Below are positions 37,472-48,352 of a stretch of DNA of 64,000 nt, in pieces (position 1 is the stretch's first letter; the number at the start of each line of letters is the position of its first letter). The stretch lies in NCBI GenBank assembly GCA_963802765.1, contig CAWDJZ010000016.1, forward strand, positions 109,633-173,632, in the 5' to 3' direction. A model generated the notes under the pieces. That model was not told where the DNA came from. It ran no database searches and was given only the letters and a program-made list of their open reading frames with translations. Position numbers and translations under genes: made by a program. Source of the stretch: Gaiellasilicea sp963802765 (lineage in GTDB: Bacteria > Actinomycetota > Thermoleophilia > Gaiellales > Gaiellaceae).

Positions 37472-38234
37472 GTGAGCTTTCTCGTCGGTGCCGACGCGTA
37501 CGACCGCTTCATGGGGAGATACTCGGTGCCGCTCGCTCCTCTGCTCGCCGATTTCGCCGGCGTCGAAGCCGGCCGGCGCGTGCTCGACGTCGGCTGCGGC
37601 CCGGGCGCGCTGACGACAGAGCTCGTCAGGCGGGTTGGGCCGGAGTCCGTGTCCGCAGTCGATCCTTCGGAGCTCCTTCGTCGAAGCCGCCCGCGAGCGC
37701 CACCCCGGGGTCGACGTGCGGCAGGCGGCGGCGGAGGAGCTCCCGTTCGAGGCCCGTACGTTCGACGCCGCTCTCGCACAGCTCGTCGTTCACTTCATGC
37801 GGGATCCGGTGGCGGGCCTGCGCGAGATGGCGCGCGTGACGTGCAGCGGTGGTGTCGTAGCGGCGTGTGTCTGGGATCACGCCGGCGGTCAGGGCCCGCT
37901 CGCCGCGTTCTGGGACGCGGCGCACGAGCTCGATCCGGACGTCGAGGACGAGTCGAAGCTGGCCGGCGCGCGTGAGGGCCACCTCGAAGAGCTCCTCCAG
38001 GCAGCAGGGCTGCAGGACGTCGAGGGAACGTCGCTCGCCGTCAGCGTCGAGCATCCGACCTTCGAGGACTGGTGGGAGCCGTTCACGCTCGGCGTTGGGC
38101 CCGCCGGGAGCTACACCGCCGGTCTCGACCCGGAACGGCAGGCCCGTCTGCGCGAGCGCTGCCGCGAGCGCTTGCCGGCGCCACCGTTCGTCCTTACGCC
38201 CCGGGCCTGGGCGGCACGGGGCCTGTCGAAGTAA
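37472..38234 (+). CDS. class I SAM-dependent methyltransferase, frameshifted
   Basis: The first frame (VSFLVGADAYDRFMGRYSVP) includes SAM motif I RVLDVGCGPGALTTELV and the acidic VSAVDPSE. The frame shifts near 37670; the second frame carries FVEAARERHPGVDVRQAAAE, LPFEARTFDAALAQLVVHFM and the C-terminal half to 38234. Joined length ~253. Methyltransf_11-type; substrate unknown. The start is leaderless-like. Confidence 0.72.
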
Positions 38235-38407
38235 GGGACTCGTCTCTCAGCCCACGAGTCTCGAATCACGCGTGCGCAGGCGGGGAGGTGGATCTGGATT
38301 GGATCCGGATAGTCGTACGTGCACGTGACGACGTCCGGGGGAGCCGTTGCACTACGACGCACCCGGCTGGGAGCTAGACCTTCATCACGAACCGAGCATG
38401 CGCTGCG

Positions 38408-39240
38408 TCATGGTAAGACCTCCTCGAGGGTCGGGATCGCGGAGCGGCCGTCGAGCGCGCCGCAGGAGAGAGCGGCTGCTCTGTTGGCGAAGACCAGCGC
38501 CTCCGCGAGCGGCTGTTCTCGGACGAGCGCGGCCAGCAGGGCGCCGTGGAAGACGTCGCCGGCGCCGAGCGTGCTGACGGGGTCCTCGAACGGCGTGGCG
38601 GGCACCTCTACGACCTCGCCCGACGACGTCCAGGCCGTGCAGCCGCGCTCGCCCCGGGTGACGACGACGAGCTCTGCCCCGGCGGCGAGCGCGGCCTCGG
38701 CCGTACCGAAGTCGCTCGCGAGGCGCGTTTCGGTCGGCGCGTAGAGGGCGACGCCTGCGAGGTCGAGGCCGTCGATCGCGATGCCCGCGTCGATCGAGAG
38801 CCGCACGTCACGCGGAACGCAGCCATAGCCGGTCTGGTCGACGTGCACCCAGGCGGCACCGCGACAGAGCTCCTCGGCCCGGGCGGAGAGCCGGGGCGCG
38901 CCCGTGTCGCCACGGTACGCGGCGATGGCACGCGTTCCCGGGCCGACGTAGATCGCGCTCTGGGGGGACCGCCGCCCGGGCACGATGGTCAGTTCGGAGA
39001 GGTCGACCCCTTCCGACGCGAGGCCCTCGCGGACGTACACGCCGGTCTCGTCGTCGCCGACCGACCCGACGAAGTAGCTCGTCACGCCGAGCCGCGCGAG
39101 CGCGACGGCGGCTGTAGCGGCGGGGCCCCCGCCCCCGATCGCGGCGTCGGTCGCGAGGACGAGCTCGTCTGCGGCGGGATGGCGGGGCACTGCCAGGATG
39201 TGTCGCGCGTGGCAAGTCCGACGCAGACGACGTAGCTCAC
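38408..39240 (-). CDS. PfkB family carbohydrate kinase, frameshifted N-terminus
   Basis: GTG 39240 begins VSYVVCVGLATRDT, typical of PfkB kinases; a missing base near 39203 shifts the frame, after which PRHPAADELVLATDAAIGGG and the rest follow. Signatures: GGGPAATAAVALARLG, FVGSVGDDETG, and the C-terminal DPVSTLGAGDVFHGALLAAL with the catalytic Asp of the GAGD anion hole. The substrate class (ribokinase, fructokinase, ketohexokinase) is not clear; 'GLATRDT' resembles the ketohexokinase/sulfofructose kinase branch. It lies next to other sugar genes (galK, lyxose isomerase-like). Confidence 0.75.
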
Positions 39241-39340
39241 GTGACCGTCGGCGCGCCCGTCACGCGGCAGCACGGTCATGCTCGAGCACGATCTGGCCCA
39301 CGGCGGGCAATCTAGCCCCTGTACGGCAGAAGGTGCATCG

Positions 39341-41177
39341 TTGTCACACATGCGGCGGGAGACGTCCATCGAGCAGGTCGCAGCCGGTGTCGCGCGGTTT
39401 CGCGACACGTGCAACGTCTACGTCCTCGGTCGGGGCGACGAGGCGGTGCTCGTCGACTTCGGCAGCGGCGCGGTGCTCGACCGACTCGACGACCTCGGCA
39501 TTCGCCGCGTCACCGACCTCCTCGTCACTCACCACCACCGCGACCAGGTGCAGGGGTTGGCGCGCGCCGCGGAGGCCGGGATCCGAATCTGGGTGCCGCC
39601 CTACGAGCGGGAGCTGATCGACGGGATCGACCGCCGTTGGCAGACGCGCCGGCTCGACAACGATTACGACCTCCGCCAGGACCGCTTCTCGCTCCTCGAG
39701 CAGGTGCCGGTCGCGGGGACCGTGACCGAGTACGAGCGCCGCCGCTACGGGCAGGTCGAGGCGTATGTGCTGCCCACGCCCGGGCACACCGTCGGCTCGG
39801 TCACGTATCTCGTCGAGCTCGACGGCCGGCGGCTGGCCTTCTCGGGCGACCTCGTCCACGGCGACGGCCGGGTCTGGTCGCTCGCCGCGACGCAGTGGTC
39901 GTACGGCGGCATCGAGGGCCTGGCCGCGACGTTCTTCTCCTGCGGCGTCCTCGCCGGGCACGAGCCGGACGTGCTCCTGCCCTCGCACGGCGAGCCGGTC
40001 GAGGAGCCGGCGCCGACGCTCGAGCGAGCGCGACGTCGCCTCGAGGAGCTCGCGACGATGCGGCTCGAGGATCCCTGGCGGCTCGCAGACATGCAGCAGC
40101 GGCCCTGGGCCGAGCTCACGCCGCACCTGCTGCGGAACCGCACGAGCTTCGCGAACAGCTACGCGCTCCTCTCGGAGACAGGGACGGCCCTCCTGATCGA
40201 CTTCGGGTACGAGATCTCGACCGGGCTCGGCCCGATCACCGAGCGGACGGCACGCCGGCCCCTGCTCTGGTCGATCGAGGCGCTGAAGCGCGACCGGGGC
40301 GTCCAGCGCGTGGAGGCGGTCGTTCCCACGCATTACCACGACGACCACGTCGCCGGGCTCGCCCTGCTCCGGGCGGTCGAGGGGACGCAGGTCTGGGCGC
40401 CCGCGAACGTCGCGCCGATCCTGGAGGATCCTCGCCGCTACGACCTGCCCTGCCTCTGGCACGAGCCGATCCCGGTCGACCGGGTGCTGCCGTTCGAGCA
40501 GCCGCTCGCGCTGGAACGAGTACGAGCTCGTCCTCCATCCGCTGCCCGGCCACACACTCCACGCCGCTGCGATCGCGTTCGAGGTGGACGGGAAGCGGGT
40601 GCTCGCGATCGGCGACCAGCACACGACCGGGACACCCGACGGCACGCCGGTCGTCCTCAACTACCAGTACCGGAACCGCTATCGGGTTGGTGACTTCGAG
40701 CAGACTGCCGCGCTCTACCGGCGCCTTCGGCCCGACCTCCTGATCAGCGGCCACTGGCCGGCACAGCACGTCACCGATGCGTTCCTCGACCGGTTCGAGG
40801 CCGACAGCCGGCGCCTCGAGGAGCTGCACCGAGAGCTGCTGCCGGAGGACGCGGGCTTCGGCGCCGAGGGCTTCGGCGCGCGCATCGAGCCTTACCGCTC
40901 GCAGCTCGGCGTGGGGGAGACGCTCGTCCTGGAGATCGCCGTCCGGAACCCGTTCGACCGGGCCGAGCCAGCGACCGTGCGGCTCGTCGTGCCGGGAGGC
41001 TGGCCCGAGCCGGAGCCGCAGGAGCTCGAGCTCGCGCCGCTCGGTGAGGGCATCGTTCGTTTCGAGCTCCTCCTGGACGGAGTCGCGCCGGTTTCGCGGG
41101 CGCGCGTCGCCGCGGACCTGACGGTGGGCGAGACTCCGTTCGGCCAGCAGGCCGAGGCGCTGGTGGAGCTGGTATGA
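39341..41177 (+). CDS. protein with two metallo-beta-lactamase-fold domains, frameshifted
   Basis: About 610 residues once a frameshift near 40510 is repaired. Domain 1 (residues ~1-240): VTDLLVTHHHRDQVQGL, in which the last His of the usual HxHxDH is Gln, then PTPGHTVGSVTYL and FSGDLVHGDG. Domain 2 (~255-470): VVPTHYHDDHVAGLALL (intact), LPGHTLHAAAIAFEVDGKRV and LAIGDQHTTG. A C-terminal domain follows (PEPEPQELELAPLGEGIVRF). Probably a hydrolase of the glyoxalase II-like type. TTG 39341 has AAGG 7-8 nt upstream; ATG 39350 is the alternative. It precedes galK on the same strand. Confidence 0.72.
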
Positions 41178-41237
41178 CCGAGCCACCAGCTGCTTTCGGC
41201 CGTACGGGCCGACCGGCAGTTCCCGAAAAGCTTCACG

Positions 41238-42329
41238 ATGCCTGAGCCCGAGTGGTGGTACACCGCGCCGGGGCGCGTGAACCTGATCGGCGACCACACC
41301 GACTACAACGAGGGCTTTGTGCTGCCTGTGGCGATCGAGCTCTACTGCACCGTGCGCGCGACCCCACGGGCCGACGGGCTCCTCCGGCTGCAGGTCGCTC
41401 GACCGTCGGTGGCGAGGTCGAGCTCGCGGCGGACGGCTCCACGGCGCCCGCGGGGCTCGAGGTCTGGAGCCGGTATGCGGCAGGCGTGGTCGCCGCGCTT
41501 GCCGCGCGCGGCCGCCCGGCCGTCGGGATCCACGCCGTCGATCGAGTCGACCGATCCCGCTCGGCGCCGGCCTCTCCTCGAGCGCAGCGTTCGAGGTCGC
41601 ACTCGCGCTCGCGCTCTGCGACGCGGCGGGGTTCGAGCTCCCGCGGCGCGAGCTGGCCCTCGCCTGCCGGGAAGCCGAGCAGGAGGCCACCGGCGTGCCG
41701 TGCGGGATCATGGACCAGCTGACGTCCCTCGCCGGCAAGTCGCGACCACGCCCTTCTGATCGACTGCCGCTCGCTCGAGGTGACGCCGATCCCGCTGCCG
41801 GCCCGGCTGGCCGCACTGATCATCCACTCCGGGACGTCGCGGACGCTCGTCGACAGCGCATATGCCGAGCGCCGTCGCGCCTGCGAGGCCGTCGCAGCGC
41901 AGCTCGGGTTGGCGTCCCTTCGCGATGCGACGCCCGAGCAGGTTGCGGACGAGCCGTTCGCACGCCACGTCGTCTCGGAGAACGCGCGCGTGCTCGAAGC
42001 GGCACGCGCCGTCGAGGCGGGCGACGTCGCGGCGCTCGGCCCGCTCCTGAACGCGAGCCACCAGAGCCTCCGGGACGACTTCGAGGTTTCGACGCCGGAG
42101 CTGGACGCGCTCGTCGACGCGCTCCGCGGCGCAGGCGCTCTCGGCGCGCGACTGACCGGCGCCGGCTTCGGCGGCTGCGTCGTCGGCCTCGCGGACCGCG
42201 ACGCCGCGGCGCGGCATCGTCGAGACGGCGGCCGGGCGCTACTGGGCGGCCACGGGCCATCAGCCTCGGTCATACGTCTTCCACGCCGTCGACGGCGCGC
42301 GCCGGGTCCCGCCGGGAGCGACGACATGA
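41238..42329 (+). pseudogene. galK: galactokinase, multiple frameshifts
   Basis: Pieces in at least four successive frame segments make one GHMP kinase: WWYTAPGRVNLIGDHTDYNE (galactokinase signature), a region with EVWSRYAAGVVAALAARGRP, IPLGAGLSSSAAFEVALALA (GHMP ATP motif), QEATGVPCGIMDQLTSLAGK, SRTLVDSAYAERRRACEA and RLTGAGFGGCVVGLADRDAA (motif 3). It ends with ...YVFHAVDGARRVPPGAT and TGA at 42327-42329. Shifts lie near 41395, 41555, 41745 and 42205. It would phosphorylate galactose at O1. Overlaps the next gene (ATGA). Confidence 0.75.
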
Positions 42330-42809
42330 TCACGCGCGACGAGCAGCGGGAAGCCCAGGCCTATGCCGCCGAGCAGCTGCACGCCGCCGGGATCGGGCTG
42401 ACGGCCGCCGAACGCGACGCGATCGAGGTGGCTGACTTCGGCCTGTCCCGGCTGCGTGAGGCCGGCCTGATGCTGCTCACCTACGTCAACACCGACCGCT
42501 ACTGCGCGAAGGAGCTCGTCCTCTATCCGGGCCAGACGTGCCCCGAGCATCGCCATCCGCCGTTCGACAGGCACTCCGGGGAAGGAGGAGACGTTTCGCT
42601 GCCGGCGCGGGTCGGTCCGCCTCCGGGTCGACGGCCGCGAGCTCGAGCTCGCGCCCGGGGAGCAGTACACGATCCCGCCCGACACGCTCCACTCCTTCAC
42701 GGCCGGCCCGGAAGGCGCCGTCGTCTCGGAGTTCTCGTCCGCGAGCCGCGACGAGCTGGACGTCTTCACCGACCCCGAGGTCGAGCGGGCGACCATCGTG
42801 ACGGACTGA
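42326..42809 (+). CDS. D-lyxose ketol-isomerase-like cupin, frameshifted
   Basis: Starts MITRDEQREAQAYAAEQLHA, then GLTAAERDAIEVADFGLSRL, TYVNTDRYCAKELVLYPGQT and CPEHRHPPF (metal-binding His/Glu). Near 42575 the frame shifts; the rest reads EETFRCRRGSVRLRVDGREL, YTIPPDTLHSFTAGPEGAVV and ends ERATIVTD. This pattern is that of the D-lyxose isomerase (EC 5.3.1.15) cupin family, which interconverts D-lyxose and D-xylulose and accepts mannose/fructose. Its ATGA overlap with galK and the nearby PfkB kinase point to a sugar-utilisation set. Confidence 0.72.
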
Positions 42810-42816
42810 GCGCGGC

Positions 42817-43495
42817 CTAGCCTGCGGCCTCGTTCAGCAGCTGCTGCATGCGGTCGATCTCGATCTGCTGGTCGGACTCGACGTGCCGGACGAAGGCGCC
42901 GGCGTCCGGCTCGGCGCCGCCTCCCGCGTTGTAGAGCTCCTGCACCATCGTCAGCGCACCCTGGTGGTGGCGGATCATGAAGCGGAGGAAGAGGCGGTCG
43001 AAGGCGGGGCCGCGCGTCGCGGCGAGCCGCGCTATGTCCGCGTCGGTCAGCATCCCGGGCATCAGCACGCGGCCGGCGCCGTGGGCGTGCCCGTGCACGC
43101 GGTGCCAGACGGGCGGCTCCTCGCCCCGTGACTCGAGCCAGGTCGTCATCTGCTCGATCTCGGCCTCCTGCGAGAGGTCGATGCGCTTCGCCAGCAGCTC
43201 GATATCTCTGTTCGTGCTGCGCTTCGGCACGAGGGCGGTCATGTGCAGCGCCTGGGCATGGTGGTGGATCATCCCCTTCATGAAGGCGACGTCGGCTTTC
43301 GTGTGCGGCGTCTGCTCGATCTCCTCGAGCTCCTCCGGCGAAAGCGTCTGAGACGGCCGACCGGGAGCGCCCGGCTGGACGATGTTCGGCGCCGTCTCGC
43401 CCACGGTCTCGGGCTCGTCGGAGCCGCCGCACCCTGCGAGCGCGACGACGGCCAGTACGACCGCGAGCGAACGGTTCTCGTTTGCGACGGAGCAC
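42817..43495 (-). CDS. DUF305 lipoprotein, probable frameshift at N-terminus
   Basis: A lipoprotein signal (SLAVVLAVVALAGCGG, lipobox A-G-C) leads to a Pro/Glu-rich linker and a ferritin-like DUF305 domain: FMKGMIHHHAQALHMTALVP and FDRLFLRFMIRHHQGALTMV, two helices rich in Met and His that can bind copper or other metals. No start fits the frame directly; GTG 43495 (VLRRKRE) is in the adjacent frame, so a shift near 43475 is likely. Divergent from the LVIVD gene, with a palindrome between them. Confidence 0.72.
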
Positions 43496-43504
43496 GGCCG
43501 GATA

Positions 43505-43517
43505 TTAGTGTCACTAA
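43505..43517. promoter_or_regulatory. 13-nt palindrome between divergent genes
   Basis: TTAGTG-T-CACTAA: perfect 6-bp arms around one base, centred between the DUF305 and LVIVD genes. It could be a repressor operator controlling both. Confidence 0.4.
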
Positions 43518-43543
43518 AACGCCAAGCGTGACTAGGAGGTGCG

Positions 43544-45328
43544 ATGAAGATCTTCGCCCTGCTGGGCGCCCTCCTCTCGGCAGTGCTGCTGACCTCGGTC
43601 GCCGCCGCGGAGGTCGCCCAGGACCCACGTATCGGGTTGAGCGCCGGTCTCGACAATGCGGGGGTGGCCGCGAACGGCCTCGAGCTGCTCGCGCACCAGA
43701 ACAAGCCCGCCGGCTTCTTCGATCCGGCGAACCCGGGCAACTTCGGGTTCGTCAACTCTGATCTTTCGTTCCAGGGGGATCGGGCCTACGTTGGCAACTT
43801 CAACGGCTTTCAGATCTACGACATCTCCGATCCCGACGCTCCGGCGATCGTCACCGCCGTTGTCTGCCCGGGCGGGCAGGGAGAGGTGTCGGTCTACGGG
43901 AACCTGCTGTTTATGTCGGTCGAGGAGACGCGCGGCCGGATCGACTGCGGGACACAGGGGACTGGGCCTGGCGGGACACCGAATCCGGATCGCTTCCGGG
44001 GTGTCCGCATCTTCGATATCTCGAACGAGGCCCAGCCGGTGCAGGTGGCCGCCGTGCAGACGTGCCGCGGCTCGCACACACACACGATCCTGAAGAGCCC
44101 GCACGACGCCGCGAACCTCTACGTCTACGTCAACGGCACTGCCGGCGTACGCTCTCCCCTGGAGCTCGCGGGCTGCAAAGCCCTGCCGCAGGGAACGCCG
44201 CTGACCACGCCGCAGTTCGACCAGGAGCTGTCGCAGTGGCGGATCGAGGTGATCCGCGTTCCGCTCGCGGCGCCGCAGAACGCCGCCGTCGTCAACACGC
44301 CGCGGCTGATGGGTGATCCGGCGACTGGGCAGATCAACACGCTCCAGAACGCGAATCCGGCTCCGCTTCACCCGTCCGGGATCCCATGGGGCCCGTCGCC
44401 GACGAGCGACTCGTGCCACGACATCACCGTGTTCCCGGCGCTCGACATCGCCGCCGGCGCCTGCGAGGGCAACGGGCTGCTGATCGACATCAGCGATCCG
44501 GCGAACCCGCGCCGCATCGAGGAGGTGTCGGACCCGAACTGGGCGTACTGGCACGGGGCGACGTTCTCGAACGACGGCACGAAGGTCGTCTTCACGGACG
44601 AGTGGGGCGGCGGTACCTCTGCGCGCTGCCGCGCGGCGGACATCGCCAACGGCCCCAGCTGGGGCGCGAACGCGATCTACGAGATCGTGAACGGGCAGCT
44701 CGAGTTCCGCAGCTATTACAAGATGCCGGCGGAGCAGACGACGACGGAGAACTGCGTCTCGCACCTCCCGTCGCTGATCCCGGTCCCGGGCCGCGACATC
44801 ATGACCCAGGCCTGGTACCAGGGCGGCGTCTCGGTGATGGACTTCACCGACGCTGCGAACCCGAAGGAGATCGCCTTCTACGACCGCGGGCCGATCAGCG
44901 CGACGGCGCTCGTCCTGGGCGGGCTCTGGTCGAGCTACTACTACAACGGCGCCGTCTACGGCTCCGAGATCGCCCGTGGCTTCGACGTCTGGGGGCTGAG
45001 CCCGAACGAGGAGCTCTCGGAGAACGAGATCGAAGCCGCGTCTGAGATCCAGTTCGAGCGGCTGACGCCGCAGCACCAGCAGCCGTACGAGCACGCGCCG
45101 AGCTTCGCTGTCGTGCGCTCCTACACCGACCAGCTCGAGCGGGCCGGAAGCATCGACGCGAACACCCTCGACCGGGTGCACAAGTTCGTCGACCGGGCCG
45201 AGGAGCTCCAGGCCGACGGCAAGGACGCAGCGGCCAGGGCGCAGCTCAACGCGCTCGCGGCCGGGCTCCCCAAGACGGAGGAGTTCGACGCCCTCCGCGA
45301 CGCCCTGCGCGCGCTCGCGGACTCGTAG
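43544..45328 (+). CDS. secreted LVIVD-repeat protein
   Basis: A 594-residue protein with signal peptide (MKIFALLGALLSAVLLTSVAAA). The mature part has LVIVD-type propeller repeats (FQIYDISDPDAPAIVTAVV, VRIFDISNEAQPVQVAAVQ, LLIDISDPANPRRIEEVSD, VSVMDFTDAANPKEIAFYD). The end is a helical region (LDRVHKFVDRAEELQADGKD). An AGGAGGT site precedes ATG 43544. Enzyme activity not evident; extracellular scaffold or binding role is possible. A hairpin terminator follows. Confidence 0.8.
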   Translation: MKIFALLGALLSAVLLTSVAAAEVAQDPRIGLSAGLDNAGVAANGLELLAHQNKPAGFFDPANPGNFGFVNSDLSFQGDRAYVGNFNGFQIYDISDPDAPAIVTAVVCPGGQGEVSVYGNLLFMSVEETRGRIDCGTQGTGPGGTPNPDRFRGVRIFDISNEAQPVQVAAVQTCRGSHTHTILKSPHDAANLYVYVNGTAGVRSPLELAGCKALPQGTPLTTPQFDQELSQWRIEVIRVPLAAPQNAAVVNTPRLMGDPATGQINTLQNANPAPLHPSGIPWGPSPTSDSCHDITVFPALDIAAGACEGNGLLIDISDPANPRRIEEVSDPNWAYWHGATFSNDGTKVVFTDEWGGGTSARCRAADIANGPSWGANAIYEIVNGQLEFRSYYKMPAEQTTTENCVSHLPSLIPVPGRDIMTQAWYQGGVSVMDFTDAANPKEIAFYDRGPISATALVLGGLWSSYYYNGAVYGSEIARGFDVWGLSPNEELSENEIEAASEIQFERLTPQHQQPYEHAPSFAVVRSYTDQLERAGSIDANTLDRVHKFVDRAEELQADGKDAAARAQLNALAAGLPKTEEFDALRDALRALADS

Positions 45329-45335
45329 CGAATCA

Positions 45336-45369
45336 CCGGAGAGGGGCGCTGCCGGCGCCCCTCTCCCGG
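45336..45369 (+). terminator. hairpin terminator
   Basis: Stem 45338-45349 with 45355-45366 (ggagaggggcgc / gcgcccctctcc), 5-nt loop; no T run. It follows the LVIVD gene. Confidence 0.55.
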
Positions 45370-45447
45370 CGAGCGGTTCTATGAGCAATGCGCCCGTGCC
45401 GCGCGTCATACTCCGCCATCCGATTGCGGCAGAGAGAGAGGTTGCGC

Positions 45448-48301
45448 ATGCAGTTCCGCAGACTCTGGCGGGGGGCCGTCTTCTTCGCAGTGCTCGCGCT
45501 GGCTGTCGCGGGCACCGCGGCCGCCGCCGACGAAGAAACGCGAGGCATCGATCCGAACCAGGGTGAGAGCCTGGTCGAGGTGCATCTGGACAGCAAGGCC
45601 GACGCGATCGCGCTGCAGCTCAAGGCCGACGAGTACGGCATCGACTTCAACGACCACTACCTCCGTCACGATGCCAACGGCGCCGTGACCGTAACCGTCT
45701 TCGGCAACGCCGAGGAGCTCGACGCGCTCGAGGCCGCCGGCTACGAGCTCGGCACGACGATCGAAGGCCCGGCCACCTGGCGCGACCGCATCGCCGACTG
45801 GCAGGCGGACGTGAAGGCCGAGACGGCCGCGGAGGCCGCGGCGCTCGCCGAGAGCGGGGCCGAGGTGGCGCCGCGCGGCGACATCATCGTGCTCCGCGTC
45901 GACTACTTCGAGAACTACGCGGGCCGCTTCCTCTCGGTCGAGGCGAAGGACGGCACGCGCGGCATCTCGACCACCGGGGCATCGCTCGTCCTCTCCTGGA
46001 ACACGGGCGCGGGGACGGCGATCGACCAGGGCCCGCGGACGATGAACGTCAACATCGACCCGGATACGACCCCCGACACCTACATCGAGCACCGGATCCT
46101 GGTGAAGGTGGGCGAGGTCAACACATCGACGCCTCCGGCGCCGACGCGGATCCGGATCGGGTCGAGCCTGGGCGCGTTCGTCGAGGCCGACGTGAACACC
46201 TGGCTCGGCGGCGGGCTACCGCCCATGAGCTCGAACTTCCTGAGCAACTTCACGTCCCGCTACCTCGATCCGACCGAGCTGTACGGCCGGTTCCGTGAGT
46301 TGGCGGCCGAGTTCCCGGATCTCACGACGATCATCCCGCTGCCGCACAAGACGAACGGGTACCAGCGGCGGGCGCAGGCGCTGATGGCGGGTCTGACCAG
46401 CCCAACCTTCACCGGCAACCTCGGCACCACCACGGCGACGCAGGCGGTCATCCTCACCTCGCGGGCGTGGGGCCACGAAGGCGGAAACGACCTCACCGCC
46501 GAGTTCGTCCACCCGGGCGTGGCCAACTCGGCGCTCTCCGTTACCTTCACCGGCAATGACCTGCGCGTCAGCCTCGCGACGAACGCCGCCAACACGCTCA
46601 CGAGCACTGCCGCACAGGTGGCCGGCGGCGATCAACGCGACTGCGGCCTCCGCGAAGCTCGTCGCGCAGACGTACCGCGGCAATGCGGGCACGGGCATCG
46701 TCCAGCCCCGGACGAAGGGCAACCTGTCCGACTTCCTGACGGCAGTGAGGAACGGAGAGGTGACGAACGCGCACGTCCAGCGCGGGCCGTTCGAGTACTT
46801 CGTGATGCGGATCGGGAAGAACCGGCCGGGCGAAAGCGCCGACCAGGGCATCCACAGCCGCAAGGTCGGCGTCTTCCTCTACTGCCAGCAGCACGCCCGC
46901 GAGTGGGCGACGCCGCTGACGTGCCTGGAGACCGCGGAGCAGCTGCTCCGGAACTACGGGATCGACAAGACGACGCGGCAGCTCGTCGACGAGCTCGACA
47001 TCTTCATCCTCCCGTCGTCGAACCCGGACGGGTCGCACTACTCGATCCACAACTTCAACAGCCAGCGGAAGACGATGACCAACTGGTGCATGAACGGCGG
47101 CCTCGAGACCGACGACCCGAGCGCGGCGAACTTCTGGACGCCGCGGCCGAGCTCGCTCCCCGGAGGCGTCACTCAGCCGTTCAACGACTCGGCCGCCCGG
47201 AACGCTTGGGGCACCGACATGAACCGCAACAACACGTTCGGGACGCTCATCGACGGCTACATCGGCGCATCGACGTCGTGCGTCAGCGAGGTGTTCGCGG
47301 GTCCATTCGAGGCCTCCGAGCCCGAGATCCAGAACGAGCTCTGGATCGCGGACACATACAAGAACATCAGGTTCTCGAACAACATCCACAGCTTCGGCGG
47401 CTACTTCATGTGGGCGCCGGGCACGTACCTGCCGGACCGCGGCGAGGGCGAGGCCGTGCACGCGAACATCGGCGTCGAGAAGTACTTCTTCGAGGCCGGT
47501 GACCGGATCCTGAACCGGATCAAGGACGTCCGGAACACGGCGATCCTGCCGGAGCGGACGGGTCCGATCGCGGACGTGCTCTACTCGGCGGCCGGCAACA
47601 GCGCCGACGAGCATTGGTACAACCGCGGCGTGATCGCGTACTCCTTCGAGACGGGCGCCGACCGGTTCGGCGCGCTCCAGCAGACGACGGTCTCGGTCGA
47701 GGCGGCCGCCGGCGCGACCGGGATGCGGGTCGGGAACCGGAACCTCTTCACACCGCTCGAGCGAGTGACGATCGACCCGGGGCTGTCGACCCAGGAGGTC
47801 CGGACCGTCCTGTCGGTGCCGGCGGACAACCCGGACAGTCCCCTCCCGAACCTGTTCTTCACGGAGCCGCTCCAGTTCGCTCACGCGGTCGGGGCCGTGG
47901 TCCGGGGGCAGGACCTGACGCAGCAGGGCGTCGGCTTCCAGCCCGACTACGAGACCGAGGGCCGTTTCGAGGCGCTCGAGTTCGCGGCGGGCAACTACGG
48001 CCTGCTCGAGTCGGCCTACGAGTTCTCGAAGGACGACAAGGGGCCCGTGGTGATCATGACCGGCCCGCGCACGTCGAGCACGCCGATCACGACGACGTTC
48101 CAGTACGTGAGTGAGCCGGCGGTGATCCGCTACACCACCGACGGGTCGAAGCCGAGCAACGAATCGGAGCTCTGGGACTCGACCGGGCCGCGTGAGCCGG
48201 GCCAGTCGTTCGTCGTCACGACGACGACGGAGTTCCGCTGGCTGGCGACGGACATGGCCGGCAACCAGACGACCGGTAGGGCCACGTTCGAGATCAAGTA
48301 G
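45448..48301 (+). CDS. secreted M14 zinc carboxypeptidase, frameshifted
   Basis: About 950 residues. Signal peptide MQFRRLWRGAVFFAVLALAV..., an N-terminal region (to ~residue 270), then the peptidase. A frameshift near 46618 joins two frames. Peptidase signs: QQHAREWATPL (zinc His/Glu), DELDIFILPSSNPDGSHYSI, MNRNN region, NIHSFGGYFMW (zinc His) and VIAYSFETGADRF (catalytic Glu). The end carries a bacterial chitobiase-type C-terminal domain (VIRYTTDGSKPSNESELWD). It removes C-terminal residues from peptides outside the cell. Confidence 0.8.
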
Positions 48302-48352
48302 AAGGAAGGGGAGTTGGCGGCGGCCCGCCTCGGCGGGCCGCCCTTCTCCTTC
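48301..48352 (+). terminator. GC-rich hairpin after the M14 gene
   Basis: Stem 48319-48329 with 48332-48342 (ggcggcccgcc / ggcgggccgcc), flanked by purine-rich and pyrimidine-rich arms that extend the pairing. It overlaps the probable start of the next gene. Confidence 0.4.
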
